A stretch of 64,000 nucleotides of DNA, from assembly GCA_025060595.1 (NCBI GenBank), contig JANXBX010000003.1, positions 138,746 through 202,745 of the forward strand, given 5' to 3'. Shown in pieces: positions 38,248-47,987 of this stretch (the stretch's first letter is position 1; the number at the start of each line of letters is the position of its first letter). The notes under the pieces were generated by a model. That model made no database searches and had not been told where the DNA came from. It saw nothing but the letters and a program-made list of their open reading frames with translations. The position numbers and the translations under genes were made by a program. This DNA comes from Synergistota bacterium. GTDB taxonomy: Bacteria > Synergistota > GBS-1.

Positions 38248-38940
38248 CTATCCCTCCTCTAAAACTGCCTTCTTAGCGAAGCTGTAAAACCTTTTATTGC
38301 CAATTATTATATGATCATCAAACCTTATATCCATCTTAAAAGCAAGCTCCTTTATCTTCTCCGTTACAAGGATATCTTCCTCACTCGGAGAAGGATCACC
38401 AGAAAGATGATTATGAGAAATTATCATCCTAGAAGCATTGGATTTAATAACAGCGCTTATCACCTCTCTAGGGTAAAAAGGACTCTCCGCTAAAGTACCC
38501 TGTCCCACCTTTTTTACACCCAAGAGCTTTCCTTTGGCGTCAAGGGATAAAACGTAAATCTCTTCTCTCTCCCAAGAGAACACTCCCTTAAGAAAACGAT
38601 AAGCTTCAAAAGGATTTAATATCTTTATATAAGGCGAAAAAGGACTTCTTTCAATCCTCTTTACGATCTCAGCTACCGCCTTTATTTGGCATGCTTTAGC
38701 TAGACCCATACCTTCTATTCCCTCAAGCTCCTCTAAGGTCGCCTCCAAAAGCCCTTTAAGACCACCAAATGTATTAAGTAACCTTTCCGATAGCTCCAAG
38801 ACGCTACTTTTATTAGAACCAGTTCTTAAGATAATCGCTAAAAGTTCCGCCTCAGATAAAAAAGAACTTCCATAAAGCTTAAGCTTCTCCCGTGGCTTCT
38901 CAGATCCCGGCCTAAGCTTAAACGAGGAACGGGTTTCCAT
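38248..38940 (-). CDS. radC: RadC / JAB-domain protein
   Basis: 230 residues. Helix-hairpin-helix stretch EGIEGMGLAKACQIKAVAEIVKRI and C-terminal MPN/JAB metalloprotease-like motif ISHNHLSGDPSPSEEDILVTEKI (family consensus HNHPSGDP; Pro is Leu here). Historic name DNA repair protein RadC; real activity unclear. Located immediately upstream of mreB, as is common. Confidence 0.93.
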   Translation of the reverse strand: METRSSFKLRPGSEKPREKLKLYGSSFLSEAELLAIILRTGSNKSSVLELSERLLNTFGGLKGLLEATLEELEGIEGMGLAKACQIKAVAEIVKRIERSPFSPYIKILNPFEAYRFLKGVFSWEREEIYVLSLDAKGKLLGVKKVGQGTLAESPFYPREVISAVIKSNASRMIISHNHLSGDPSPSEEDILVTEKIKELAFKMDIRFDDHIIIGNKRFYSFAKKAVLEEG

Positions 38941-39547
38941 ACATCTCCTCCTCTATTGTCGTTTCCTCTCCATGACCAGGATAAACCTTAGTAATTTTAG
39001 GAAGCCTAAAAAGCTTATTCCTTATGGAACTTATCAAAGCTTCCCAAGAACTACCAGGGAAATCTGTCCTCCCCACAGATCTACAGAAAAGGGTATCACC
39101 AGAAAAGAGTATCCCCACATCTTTCACATAAAAGCAAACGCTCCCAGGAGTATGTCCAGGAGTGTGTATAACCTCAATTTTAAAATTACCAAGCTCTATC
39201 AGGTCCCCATTACTGAGGCACATATCAGCTTTAGGAGAGGATATAACGCTCCCTAACCATATAGAGAGATTTAAGGCAGGAGAAGTAAGCATAGATGCGT
39301 CTTCCTCATGTATTAGAATTTTAGCATTTTCAAAAGCTCTCTTTAAAGCAGCATTTCCAGCTATGTGATCCGCATGTCCATGAGTATTAAGTATATATTT
39401 AAGATCAAAAGGAGCTCTCTTTAAGAAATCTATTATCTCCCATGGATCCCCACCAGGATCAACAACAAGCGCAACTTTATTAATCTCGTCAGCAAGAAGA
39501 TAGGCATTAGAAGCTAATTCTCCCAAAACCCATCGCTTTAGAATCAT
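38918..39547 (-). CDS. MBL-fold hydrolase, glyoxalase II-like
   Basis: 209 residues. Metal motif [19 protein letters not shown] (HxHxDH), then [35 protein letters not shown] and [14 protein letters not shown]. This is the glyoxalase II-like subgroup, often called hydroxyacylglutathione hydrolase although glutathione need not be the substrate here. Overlaps radC by 23 nt and dtd by 4 nt. Confidence 0.9.
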   Translation of the reverse strand: MILKRWVLGELASNAYLLADEINKVALVVDPGGDPWEIIDFLKRAPFDLKYILNTHGHADHIAGNAALKRAFENAKILIHEEDASMLTSPALNLSIWLGSVISSPKADMCLSNGDLIELGNFKIEVIHTPGHTPGSVCFYVKDVGILFSGDTLFCRSVGRTDFPGSSWEALISSIRNKLFRLPKITKVYPGHGEETTIEEEMYGNPFLV

Positions 39548-40008
39548 CCCCTACGAGGCCTCCTTCTATCCTCGCTATCAAGCATAATCGTAACAGGGCC
39601 ATCATTATAAATCTTAACAAGCATCATCGCACCAAACTCACCAGTTTCAACCCTGATTCCCCTCTCTCTAAGTCTATTTATAAAAAGTTCATACATCTCC
39701 TTACCCTTTTCCGGCGTAGCGGCCTCAGTAAAGCTTGGTCTTCTTCCCTTCCTACAATCAGCATAAAGGGTAAACTGAGAAACAACCAAGGCCTCTCCTC
39801 CCACATCTAACAAAGACAGGTTCATTTTGCCATCCATATCAGGAAAAACTCTTAAGTTGACTACTTTATCTATAAGATAATCCAAATCCTCTATGGTATC
39901 ATTCTGACCAACACCTAAAAGAATCACAAAACCTTTCCCTATCCTTCCCACTTCCTTATCGTTTATGAAAACAGCACCCTCTTTAACGCGTTGTATAAGA
40001 GCTCTCAC
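39544..40008 (-). CDS. dtd: D-aminoacyl-tRNA deacylase
   Basis: 154 residues, standard DTD length. Motifs [28 protein letters not shown] (the SQFTL motif) and [17 protein letters not shown] (Gly-cisPro motif). Hydrolyses D-amino acids and Gly mischarged on tRNA. Sits between relA/spoT and an MBL hydrolase, as in many Firmicutes-like genomes. Confidence 0.96.
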   Translation of the reverse strand: MRALIQRVKEGAVFINDKEVGRIGKGFVILLGVGQNDTIEDLDYLIDKVVNLRVFPDMDGKMNLSLLDVGGEALVVSQFTLYADCRKGRRPSFTEAATPEKGKEMYELFINRLRERGIRVETGEFGAMMLVKIYNDGPVTIMLDSEDRRRPRRG

Positions 40009-40015
40009 TTTCCAT

Positions 40016-42241
40016 TTAACCCTCCCTCTGAATAGCTATTACGCTACTAACCTCTCTTATCTTACCAAATAAATTATATAGGAAGTTAAGGTTTTTAACC
40101 CTTATGGTCATGGAAATCTCAGCCATACCGCTTTGTTTAACCTTTACATTCATAGAATCTATATTTATACCGAAAGAGGCTATCTCCCTAGAGATATCGG
40201 CTACCAAACCTGGCCGATCAAAAGCCTCTATCCTTACCTTTACAGGGAAGTCCCCTTCCATAAATCCTCCCCACCAAACTCTAACGAACCTTTTAGTATC
40301 AAAAGTTTTTAAAGATTTACAATCTACCCTATGAACGGTTATACCACGCCCCTTAGTTACATACCCCAAAATTTCGTCGCCTGGAACAGGGCTACAACAC
40401 TTAGCCAAGTTAACTTGGATCCCATCTATTCCCTCAACCATTATCCCAAGAGGACTATAAGACTTTCTTCTCTCCGGCTCTCTCTTTTCCTCTATCCTAA
40501 AACCAAGAAGCTTTTGAAGAACGCTACTTACAGAGAGGGTTCCTTCAGCTATACCAAGAAGAAGATCCTCCTCGCTTAAGAAGCCAAACTCTTTTGCCAG
40601 CTCGTTAAGCTTGCCAGAAGCTAAAATCTTCTGATCGTCAGCTCCTCTCCCTCTTATATCCCTCGCTAAGATCTCTCTTCCCCTTCTAATTAAGGCCTCT
40701 CTCTCCTTTAACTCCTTTCTTCTAAACCACTGCTTTATCTTTGTCTTCGCTCTCGAGGTTTTAACGAAGTTAAGCCAGTCTCTACTCGGAGCACCATGAG
40801 AGGAGGTAAGTATCTTAACTATATCACCGTGCTGAAGCTTGTAATCTAGAGGAACTATTCTGTTATTAACTATCGCCCCTACACAACTGTTACCCACATC
40901 TGTATGGATAGCATAGGCAAAATCAACAGGCGTAGAACCCTTGGGTAAAGATAGGATATCCCCTTTCGGTGTAAAAACGTAAACTTCCTCCACATCAGAA
41001 AGCTCTGTCTCAATCCCCTCACTGAACTCGTCAAGGCTTATAACATCCCTTTGCCATTCCAACAATTTTCTAAACCAGGAAATTTTCTCTTCTATGCTGT
41101 CTATCCTTCTCTTTCCTTCCTTGTACCTCCAGTGAGCAGCTATACCATACTCGGCAACCCTGTGCATATCCCAAGTCCTTATCTGAACTTCAAGCGGCTC
41201 CCCACCAGGGCCAACAACCGCAGTATGAAGAGACTGATACATATTAGACTTAGGCATTGCTATATAATCATCAAAATGCCCAGGTATAGGCCTCCATAAA
41301 CTATGAACAACACCTAAAACGGTATAGCACTCTGTAACAGTATTCACTATAACTCTGACAGCATGAAGGTCCATAACCTCATCAAGACTTAAGTTCTTCC
41401 TCTTCATTTTCTGATATATGCTGTAAAAATGCTTAGGCCTGCCCTGAATAATTGCGTTTATGCCTAACTTCTCAAGTTCAGAGAGAAGAATTTTCTTGAC
41501 ATCCTCTATATAAATCTCTCTTTCTTTCCTTGTTCTCATAACATGCTTCGAAATGGTTTCATACATCTCAGGATTAAGCACTTTAAAAGACAGATCTTCA
41601 AGTTCCCACTTAATCTTATGAATTCCTAATCGATGAGCTAAGGGGGCATAAATCTGTAAGGTTTCTTTTGCTATTCTCTCTCTTTTATCCTGAGGAAGAT
41701 AATCTACGGTTCTCATATTATGAAGCCTATCAGCAAGCTTTATAAGTACCACCCTTATGTCATGAGCCATAACCAAAAACATCTTCCTTAAATTCTCAAT
41801 CTGATAAGAATGCTCATCCTTAAAAGGAATTTGACTTAGCTTTGTAACTCCCTCAACAAGGCGAACTATGGTTCCACCGAACTCCTTTTCAAGCTCTTCC
41901 CGAGAGCATGAGGTATCTTCCAATAAATCATGAAGTAACGCCGCTGCTATAGTTTCCTCATCTAGACCAAGCTCCGCAAGTATTTTTGAAACAGCAATTG
42001 GGTGAACTATATAAGGCTCACCTGATAACCTCTTTTGGTCATTATGAAACCTTCTAGCAAAATAAAAAGCCTTATCTATTATACTTAAATCGAGATTCTC
42101 TTCTCTCTTCCTAAGGAGCTCTTTCAGCTCCTCAAATTCCCTATCTACCTTATCTATCTCAGAACTGGATAACGCTATAGACGTCGTATCCTCTAAGCGC
42201 TTCTCTCCCGTTAAGCTCTCTGAGTTCAATGAGGAATGCAA
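40016..42241 (-). CDS. RelA/SpoT family (p)ppGpp synthetase/hydrolase
   Basis: About 741 residues. HD hydrolase domain with [17 protein letters not shown] and [22 protein letters not shown]; synthetase domain with [39 protein letters not shown] and [24 protein letters not shown] domain [28 protein letters not shown]-terminal ACT. HD residues intact, so probably bifunctional. The start is unclear because the N terminus lies inside apt: TTG 42241 has GGGGAGG about 8 nt upstream; ATG 42271 is an alternative with a 113-nt overlap. Confidence 0.94.
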   Translation of the reverse strand: MHSSLNSESLTGEKRLEDTTSIALSSSEIDKVDREFEELKELLRKREENLDLSIIDKAFYFARRFHNDQKRLSGEPYIVHPIAVSKILAELGLDEETIAAALLHDLLEDTSCSREELEKEFGGTIVRLVEGVTKLSQIPFKDEHSYQIENLRKMFLVMAHDIRVVLIKLADRLHNMRTVDYLPQDKRERIAKETLQIYAPLAHRLGIHKIKWELEDLSFKVLNPEMYETISKHVMRTRKEREIYIEDVKKILLSELEKLGINAIIQGRPKHFYSIYQKMKRKNLSLDEVMDLHAVRVIVNTVTECYTVLGVVHSLWRPIPGHFDDYIAMPKSNMYQSLHTAVVGPGGEPLEVQIRTWDMHRVAEYGIAAHWRYKEGKRRIDSIEEKISWFRKLLEWQRDVISLDEFSEGIETELSDVEEVYVFTPKGDILSLPKGSTPVDFAYAIHTDVGNSCVGAIVNNRIVPLDYKLQHGDIVKILTSSHGAPSRDWLNFVKTSRAKTKIKQWFRRKELKEREALIRRGREILARDIRGRGADDQKILASGKLNELAKEFGFLSEEDLLLGIAEGTLSVSSVLQKLLGFRIEEKREPERRKSYSPLGIMVEGIDGIQVNLAKCCSPVPGDEILGYVTKGRGITVHRVDCKSLKTFDTKRFVRVWWGGFMEGDFPVKVRIEAFDRPGLVADISREIASFGINIDSMNVKVKQSGMAEISMTIRVKNLNFLYNLFGKIREVSSVIAIQREG

Positions 42242-42674
42242 AACCCAACACCTCCCCACCAAGCCGCTCAATTAACCTCTTAGTGGCTAAAACGGTTCCA
42301 CCAGTAGCCAAAAGATCATCCACTATCAAAACCTTTTCTCCCTTAGATATAGCATCCACATGAATCTCTAAGCGCTCCTCACCATATTCAAGAGTACATC
42401 TTTCAAAGATCTTATCAGCAGGAAGCTTTCCAGCTTTCCTTACAGGAACAAAACCAGCCCCTAAAATGTAAGCCAAAGGTGTACCAAATATAAACCCTCT
42501 TGCCTCAATAGCAGCTACCTTATCTATAGCCTTTCCCTTGAAAGGCTCAGCCAAACGTTCTAAAGCCTCCTTAAAAGCCTCCTTATCCTTTATAAGCGTG
42601 GTTATGTCCCTGAAAAGTATCCCTTTCTTTGGAAAATCAGGTATGGATCTTATCCTCTCCTTTAGATCTATCAA
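42159..42674 (-). CDS. apt: Adenine phosphoribosyltransferase
   Basis: 171 residues, exact family length. IRSIPDFPKKGILFRDITTLI at the N terminus, AIEARGFIFGTPLAYILGAGFVPVRKAGKLP, and the PRPP loop VLIVDDLLATGGTVLATKRLIE. Salvages adenine to AMP. The 3' end overlaps the beginning of the RelA/SpoT gene, whose ribosome-binding site lies within apt. Confidence 0.96.
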   Translation of the reverse strand: MIDLKERIRSIPDFPKKGILFRDITTLIKDKEAFKEALERLAEPFKGKAIDKVAAIEARGFIFGTPLAYILGAGFVPVRKAGKLPADKIFERCTLEYGEERLEIHVDAISKGEKVLIVDDLLATGGTVLATKRLIERLGGEVLGFAFLIELRELNGREALRGYDVYSVIQF

Positions 42675-44314
42675 GACCAGTCACCCCCATTAAATAGGTT
42701 TTCAACCTTGAAGCAGGGCGTTCCCGCCCAGCTATCTAAGCACCAGAAACCAAGGAGAGTTACCTTCTTCCCAACCCAAAAAGGTAAATCCCCTTTTGGA
42801 GAAAACACATCAAAAACAATCCCATCCTTTATACCTTTGAAAGAACGATTACCATTTAAACCGTTTGACTGAAGAATCACATTCTCTAAGACAAATAACG
42901 GCTGCGGATTTCCCTTCCCCCAAGGAGAAAGATTTGAAATCTCCTGAGCCAGAGAAGATGTAAGGTCTTTACCTTCCAACTTACCATCTATCCACCGCCA
43001 TTCAACTAAGGGAAAAGCCTTCCCTTTCGAGAAATCTAAAAGTTTTTCCTTAAAATCAAAGATTTTTTCTTCTTTTAAAGAGAATCCCCCCGCAAGCTCA
43101 TGTCCACCATAGCTGTCAAGGACCTCAGAACAGTAAGACAAAGCCTCATCTATTCTAAAACCCTCAATTCCACGAGCAGATCCCTTTACCTTTCCACCAC
43201 CCTTACACATTAAAAACGCAGGCTTACCATACTTCTCAACAAGTTTCGAGGCAACTATCCCTAAAACCCCTAAATGCCACTTCTCATCATATAAAAAGAT
43301 TATAGGCAAATCTTCTATCCTACCTTCAACATCGTTAAGCATCCTCTCTTCAATACTCTTTCTCTTTGAATTTAAAATATTAAGCCTTTTAGACAGCTCT
43401 CTTGCTTTTAAAAAGGATGGCGTCAATAAGAGATTTACACTCAGATCAGCGATATCCATTCTACCTGCAGCATTGAGTCTTGGGGCCATGATAAAAGAAA
43501 TCAACCATTCATCGATCTTCCTTGAGGGTTTTATCCCGGCCTCCTTAAGAAGCTCCCTTATACCAGGACGAATCACTCTCTCAAGGAGTTTAAAACCCTC
43601 CTTAACTAATATCCTATTTTCTCCTAATAAAGGAACCATATCAGCCACGGTCCCAAGAGCTACAAGATCAAGAAACTCAACTAAGGGTTTTCCAACAAAC
43701 GCAGACAAGAACTTCCACGCTACACCAACCCCTGCAAGATCCTTAAAAGGATACCTACTCCCCTTTAACTTAGGATTTATAATTATAGCTCCCTCAGGCA
43801 ATCTTTCCCCTGGAATATGATGATCCGTTATTATGAAATCTATTCCCATCCTTAAGCCTTCAGAAACAACATCTACGCTACCTATGCCACAATCAACAGT
43901 TATTACTAAGGAAAATCCCTTATCCCGAGCATATCTTATTATTTCAGAGTGAAGACCGTATCCCTCCTTAACTCTATGAGGGATGAAATAGCTTATTCTG
44001 TTACCAAAAGCCTCTCTTAAGACCAAAAGTAAAAGGGCCGTTCCTGTAACTCCATCTACATCATAATCCCCATAAACCAGTATTTTCTCTCCATTAACTA
44101 AGGCCCTCTTAAGCCTTTCAACACCTTCCTTAACTCCAGGCATAATATAAGGATCATACAGCTTATCTAAGGTAGGGAAAAGAAATATCTCTACATCCTC
44201 TTCCCTCTCTATGCCTCTATTTATAAGAATGGAAGCTGTGATAGGAGATATACCATACCTTAAGCTTAAAAGCCCTTTCTTAAAGGAGTCAGGTGTCTTA
44301 AAGATCCATGACAA
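42671..44314 (-). CDS. recJ: Single-stranded-DNA exonuclease RecJ
   Basis: 547 residues. DHH-family motifs: VYGDYDVDGVTGTALLLLVLRE, VITVDCGIGSVDVV, FIITDHHIPGERLPE, LVALGTVADMVPL, APRLNAAGRMDIADLSVNLLLT; DHHA1 region YGGHELAGGFSL and C-terminal OB domain. 5'-3' ssDNA exonuclease in recombination and mismatch repair. Overlaps apt by 4 nt. Confidence 0.95.
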   Translation of the reverse strand: MSWIFKTPDSFKKGLLSLRYGISPITASILINRGIEREEDVEIFLFPTLDKLYDPYIMPGVKEGVERLKRALVNGEKILVYGDYDVDGVTGTALLLLVLREAFGNRISYFIPHRVKEGYGLHSEIIRYARDKGFSLVITVDCGIGSVDVVSEGLRMGIDFIITDHHIPGERLPEGAIIINPKLKGSRYPFKDLAGVGVAWKFLSAFVGKPLVEFLDLVALGTVADMVPLLGENRILVKEGFKLLERVIRPGIRELLKEAGIKPSRKIDEWLISFIMAPRLNAAGRMDIADLSVNLLLTPSFLKARELSKRLNILNSKRKSIEERMLNDVEGRIEDLPIIFLYDEKWHLGVLGIVASKLVEKYGKPAFLMCKGGGKVKGSARGIEGFRIDEALSYCSEVLDSYGGHELAGGFSLKEEKIFDFKEKLLDFSKGKAFPLVEWRWIDGKLEGKDLTSSLAQEISNLSPWGKGNPQPLFVLENVILQSNGLNGNRSFKGIKDGIVFDVFSPKGDLPFWVGKKVTLLGFWCLDSWAGTPCFKVENLFNGGDWS

Positions 44315-44339
44315 TGTGATTCACCTCACAAAGATTATA

Positions 44340-45497
44340 TCAAAGATTAATAGATGGTAATAGCTTTAAAGACAACATCGATATAAAAAATATAAGCTCT
44401 ATAATAAAAGTCACCATAGGAGCTAAAAACTCCCCTATAAAGGGGAATAGCGACAAGGCACTTAAAGGAAGAGCGATAGAAAAAATGGGGATACTGATAA
44501 AGTTAGATAAAAAGGATGCCAATGGAAGATAACCAAAGCGGATGGCTAATATCGGAAGGGTTCCTAATTGGGGAAATAAATAAACTAAGTGGTACGGAAG
44601 GTCAAACTCTAAAGCAATAACAATTAAGAGAAAAGCTGAAAAAGATAGCTGAAAACCCGCATCCCAAACAACAAATGGATTCCATATGGCAAGAATAAGG
44701 CCACAACCCCCAAGAAGGTTTAGCAAGCTAACCCTTAACCCCAAAAGCTTACCTAAAGAAAATAGGAAAAAAATAAAATATGCTCTTAAAGCTGATGGCT
44801 GAAATCCTATGTAGTAAAGGTAGGGGAGCAAAAGGATTATGGAAAGAATTAAAATAAACCTTGGGGAAATACCAACTATGTTTAAAAATAAACATAAAAA
44901 ACCAACTAAAATACTTATGTGAAGCCCGGAAACAGCAAGAAGATGCCCTATTCCAGAATGATAAACTACATTCTTGAGATCAGATGGAATTCCTCTTTTA
45001 TCTCCCGATATGGCACCATACAAGAAATAAGCCACATCTTCAGGATATAGCTCTTTCAAACGATTTAAGAGAGGATCACTTAAAAGCTTGATTAAATGAA
45101 ACGTTTCAACTTTTAACATCTTATAGAATCCCCTACTCCAGAGATAGCTTCTTTTATCTTGGGGAATCTCACTTAACTCTCCTTTAATCCTATATATCCC
45201 ATCCTTAAGATACCTCGAAAGGTAAAACCTGTCCCCATTCGACTCAGCAAGTGAACCACGAACTTCAAAAACCCCCTCCACCTCTCCTAAAAAAATATTA
45301 GATGGGGTACGAAGCTCTGCATAAACCATACCTGTGATAATTAAAGCAAAGATTAAAAAGATTTGCCACTTTAAAGAGAGAAAAACCATTATAAATAAAA
45401 CTATTAAAAGGGGAAAGATATTAAATCTACAAAACCAGCTTAACCCTACACCTAAACCAAAGCTTCCAAGAGCTATAAGAAGAGGATAACCCTTCAA
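44340..45497 (-). CDS. comEC: ComEC-type DNA uptake channel lacking the hydrolase domain
   Basis: 385 residues. Many transmembrane segments, an N-terminal OB-like stretch (VEGVFEVRGSLAESNGDRFYLSRYL), and the competence-domain signature VVYHSGIGHLLAVSGLHISILVGF. Typical ComEC proteins are 700-800 residues with a C-terminal metallo-beta-lactamase domain; here the protein stops after the last membrane helix (SLKLLPSINL). ComEC forms the inner membrane channel for transforming DNA. comEA directly precedes it (4-nt overlap). Confidence 0.88.
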   Translation of the reverse strand: MKGYPLLIALGSFGLGVGLSWFCRFNIFPLLIVLFIMVFLSLKWQIFLIFALIITGMVYAELRTPSNIFLGEVEGVFEVRGSLAESNGDRFYLSRYLKDGIYRIKGELSEIPQDKRSYLWSRGFYKMLKVETFHLIKLLSDPLLNRLKELYPEDVAYFLYGAISGDKRGIPSDLKNVVYHSGIGHLLAVSGLHISILVGFLCLFLNIVGISPRFILILSIILLLPYLYYIGFQPSALRAYFIFFLFSLGKLLGLRVSLLNLLGGCGLILAIWNPFVVWDAGFQLSFSAFLLIVIALEFDLPYHLVYLFPQLGTLPILAIRFGYLPLASFLSNFISIPIFSIALPLSALSLFPFIGEFLAPMVTFIIELIFFISMLSLKLLPSINL

Positions 45498-46090
45498 AAG
45501 GTTATCATGCTCCTTATCTTCTCGAGCTTTTTCTCCCCGATTCCCTTAACCTTAAGCAAGTCGGAAGGTTCCTTAAATGGACCGTTTTTCTCCCTGTACT
45601 CCACAATTCTCTTAGCCATGGTCTTTCCTATACCTGGAAGTCTTTCAAGCTCTTCCACAGTAGCTTTATTAACGTTTACAAGCTTAGAAGCCTTTCCCTG
45701 AGCTCCTTCATCCCTTGTTGAAGAGGAACCCAAAACCTCCCCTATCTTTGGAATAAAAATCTTTTCTCCATCTTCTACTACTTTAGCTAAGTTCACCGAT
45801 CTAATATCAGCTTCAGGGGAAGGACCTCCAGCCATGTTAACTACCTCAAAGAGCCTCGTCCCTTTCTTAACCTTATAAACGCCGGGATTCTTAATAGCGC
45901 CATAAACTTGAACATATATAGTTGAAGGAGAAGAAATCTTTTCGCTATCCTTAAGGTGGTCCTTCTCAGCTTTGACTATTATTCCTCCTGGCGGAGGAGA
46001 AAATTTATCATAAAGATGAAAAACCAAACCCGCAACCAAAATAACAGCTATAAGCACGAGTACGCCTTTTCTTTGACTTCCTAAAAACAA
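45494..46090 (-). CDS. comEA: ComEA-type DNA receptor, SLBB plus helix-hairpin-helix
   Basis: 198 residues. N-terminal TM (VLVLIAVILVAGLVFHLY), SLBB domain (IYVQVYGAIKNPGVYKVKKGTRLFEVVNMAGGPSPEADIRSVNLAKVVEDGEKIFIP), linker, then tandem helix-hairpin-helix VNVNKATVEELERLPGIGKTMAKRIVEYREKNGPF and LLKVKGIGEKKLEKI. Binds incoming DNA at the outer face of the inner membrane and hands it to ComEC. Confidence 0.94.
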   Translation of the reverse strand: MFLGSQRKGVLVLIAVILVAGLVFHLYDKFSPPPGGIIVKAEKDHLKDSEKISSPSTIYVQVYGAIKNPGVYKVKKGTRLFEVVNMAGGPSPEADIRSVNLAKVVEDGEKIFIPKIGEVLGSSSTRDEGAQGKASKLVNVNKATVEELERLPGIGKTMAKRIVEYREKNGPFKEPSDLLKVKGIGEKKLEKIRSMITF

Positions 46091-46858
46091 CTACCTTCCC
46101 CTCCAAACGGGTTTTCTCTTCTCAAAGAAAGCTCTTATTCCCTCCTTAGCATCCTCAGTCTGAGCAAGCAAAGTGAAAAGCTCCCCTGCATAACTTAAAG
46201 CTTCATGATAAGGAAGATCCTCAGAAGCATAAAGACCCCTTTTTGCAAGCTCTATAGCGAAGGGATTCTTCTCAGCTAAACTTAAGGCAAATTTTTCCGT
46301 TTCCTCTTCCAAGCTCTCATCAGGGACAACCCTATTAACCAAACCAAGCCTATAAGCCTCATGAGCATCGATCCATTCACCTAGAAGCACCATCTCAAGA
46401 GCTCTTTTCCTCCCAAGACATCTTAAAGCTATAACCCCAGGACCTATACAAGCTAAACCAACTTTAATTGCCGTTGTCCCTATCTTTGCATTCTCTGAAG
46501 CCACAGCAAAATCGCTTGCCATCATTAAACCAGCACCATTAGCCAGAACATACCCTCTAACAGAGGCCACTACCGGCTTTTTCATGTTAGCTATAGTATG
46601 ACTATGAAGCTCCATTAGCTTAATAAAGCTCCTAAGTTCCCTGCTATCTTTATTTAAAAACTCGTTAAGGTCTATACCCGCTGAAAAGTTCTTACCTTGA
46701 GCTTTAATAATAATGACTCGAATCCCTGGATCTTTATCAAATTCAACAAGAGCTTGATTAAGCTGAATAGCTAAAGAGCTATTGAAAGTATTCATCGCCT
46801 CAGGCCTATTAAGAACAATAAAGGCTAACGCATCTTTCCTTTCTATAAGTATCTCCAT
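46091..46858 (-). CDS. Enoyl-CoA hydratase/isomerase superfamily protein lacking hydratase glutamates
   Basis: 255 residues, crotonase fold. Oxyanion-hole segments NFSAGIDLNEFL and GYVLANGAGLMMASDFAVA are intact. The two glutamates of enoyl-CoA hydratase are absent: GGGCE-type position reads NGAGL and QPE-type position reads TAIK. A thioester substrate is likely, but the reaction may be isomerisation, hydrolysis or decarboxylation instead of hydration. It sits between comEA and larC with a 25-nt gap; relation to the catabolic genes upstream is only positional. Confidence 0.82.
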   Translation of the reverse strand: MEILIERKDALAFIVLNRPEAMNTFNSSLAIQLNQALVEFDKDPGIRVIIIKAQGKNFSAGIDLNEFLNKDSRELRSFIKLMELHSHTIANMKKPVVASVRGYVLANGAGLMMASDFAVASENAKIGTTAIKVGLACIGPGVIALRCLGRKRALEMVLLGEWIDAHEAYRLGLVNRVVPDESLEEETEKFALSLAEKNPFAIELAKRGLYASEDLPYHEALSYAGELFTLLAQTEDAKEGIRAFFEKRKPVWRGR

Positions 46859-46883
46859 AACCTATTCACCTATTTTAATTTTA

Positions 46884-47972
46884 TCACATCAATTTTTTTA
46901 AATCCTCAAACTCAAGCTTAACCTTTCTGATGTCCTTAAAGGAACTTACCTTTAACCTAAGCTCCGGTTCAACATTAACTACCTTACTTTCCCTATTCAT
47001 CTCTATCTTGTTAAGAGGGATGATTCTAACTCCAATGGTAGATGTCCATCTGAATATCGCCTCGATCACATTGTCAAGAACATCACCTGAAACTATAGCT
47101 CCAAGTTTATAAGCAGGTCTTCCCTTCTTCATATAAATTGGAGTGAAGTATACGTCAACCGCTCCAGCATCCATAACCTTTTCCAAAGCCAAGGCCATCT
47201 CCTCCCCCGTCATATCGTCTATATTAGCAAAGACCTCAAACCAATCCTTTTCAGGTACGATTTCCTCACCCAATACAGCCCTTAAAAGATTAGGGATTGA
47301 AAGGACCTTAGTCCCGGCACCATAACCTATACTCTTTATCCTCATGTAAGGCATAGAAGTGAAGCCCTTAGACACAGTAGCAGCTATACCAATTCCTGTA
47401 GGAGTAACAAGCTCACTTTCAACATCTATGGTTCCTAAAGGAATATTATTAAGTCTGGCTATCTCAAGAACTGCAGGAGCAGGAACAGGAATTAAACCAT
47501 GCATAGATTTAGTAAAACCTCTACCATCAAAAAGAGGAGAAAACAATATAACATCAGGCTTTAGATAATTTATACACAAGGAAAAACCAACTATGTCAGC
47601 TATGGAATCATCAGCACCAATTTCATGAAACTCCACATCTTCAACATCAACACCATGAATCTTAGCTTCAGCCTGGGCTATCTTTTCAAAGATCTTTAAA
47701 GATAAGCCTTTTACCCCATCATCAAGGCTACTTCTCTCTATAAGTCTAACTATATCTTTAAACGACCTGTGATGATGCTCCTCAGACGCTTTAACTATAA
47801 ATCTCTTTGCCTTTATACCATTTACGGATTTCTCTTCCAAACTCACCTTGACCTTAAGACCGAGAGATTCTATTCCTGAAAGCAGATACCCAAAATCCAC
47901 ACCTGCATCAATTAAGGAAGCCACAAGCATGTCTCCCGCTACCCCAGACTTAGCATCAAAGTATATTATCAT
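46884..47972 (-). CDS. larC: Nickel-pincer cofactor nickel insertase LarC
   Basis: 362 residues in one frame (in Lactobacillus plantarum LarC is made by frameshifting between larC1 and larC2). IIYFDAKSGVAGDMLVASLIDAGVDF at the start, DVEFHEIGADDSIADIVG, GRGFTKSMHGLIPVPAPAVLEI, ELVTPTGIGIA, FANIDDMTGEEMALALEKVMDAGAVDVYFTPIYMKKGRP. LarC inserts nickel into the pyridinium-dithiocarboxylate mononucleotide using CTP. Adjacent to larB; larE is not in the window. Confidence 0.94.
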   Translation of the reverse strand: MIIYFDAKSGVAGDMLVASLIDAGVDFGYLLSGIESLGLKVKVSLEEKSVNGIKAKRFIVKASEEHHHRSFKDIVRLIERSSLDDGVKGLSLKIFEKIAQAEAKIHGVDVEDVEFHEIGADDSIADIVGFSLCINYLKPDVILFSPLFDGRGFTKSMHGLIPVPAPAVLEIARLNNIPLGTIDVESELVTPTGIGIAATVSKGFTSMPYMRIKSIGYGAGTKVLSIPNLLRAVLGEEIVPEKDWFEVFANIDDMTGEEMALALEKVMDAGAVDVYFTPIYMKKGRPAYKLGAIVSGDVLDNVIEAIFRWTSTIGVRIIPLNKIEMNRESKVVNVEPELRLKVSSFKDIRKVKLEFEDLKKLM

Positions 47973-47987
47973 TATAAAATTACCTCC

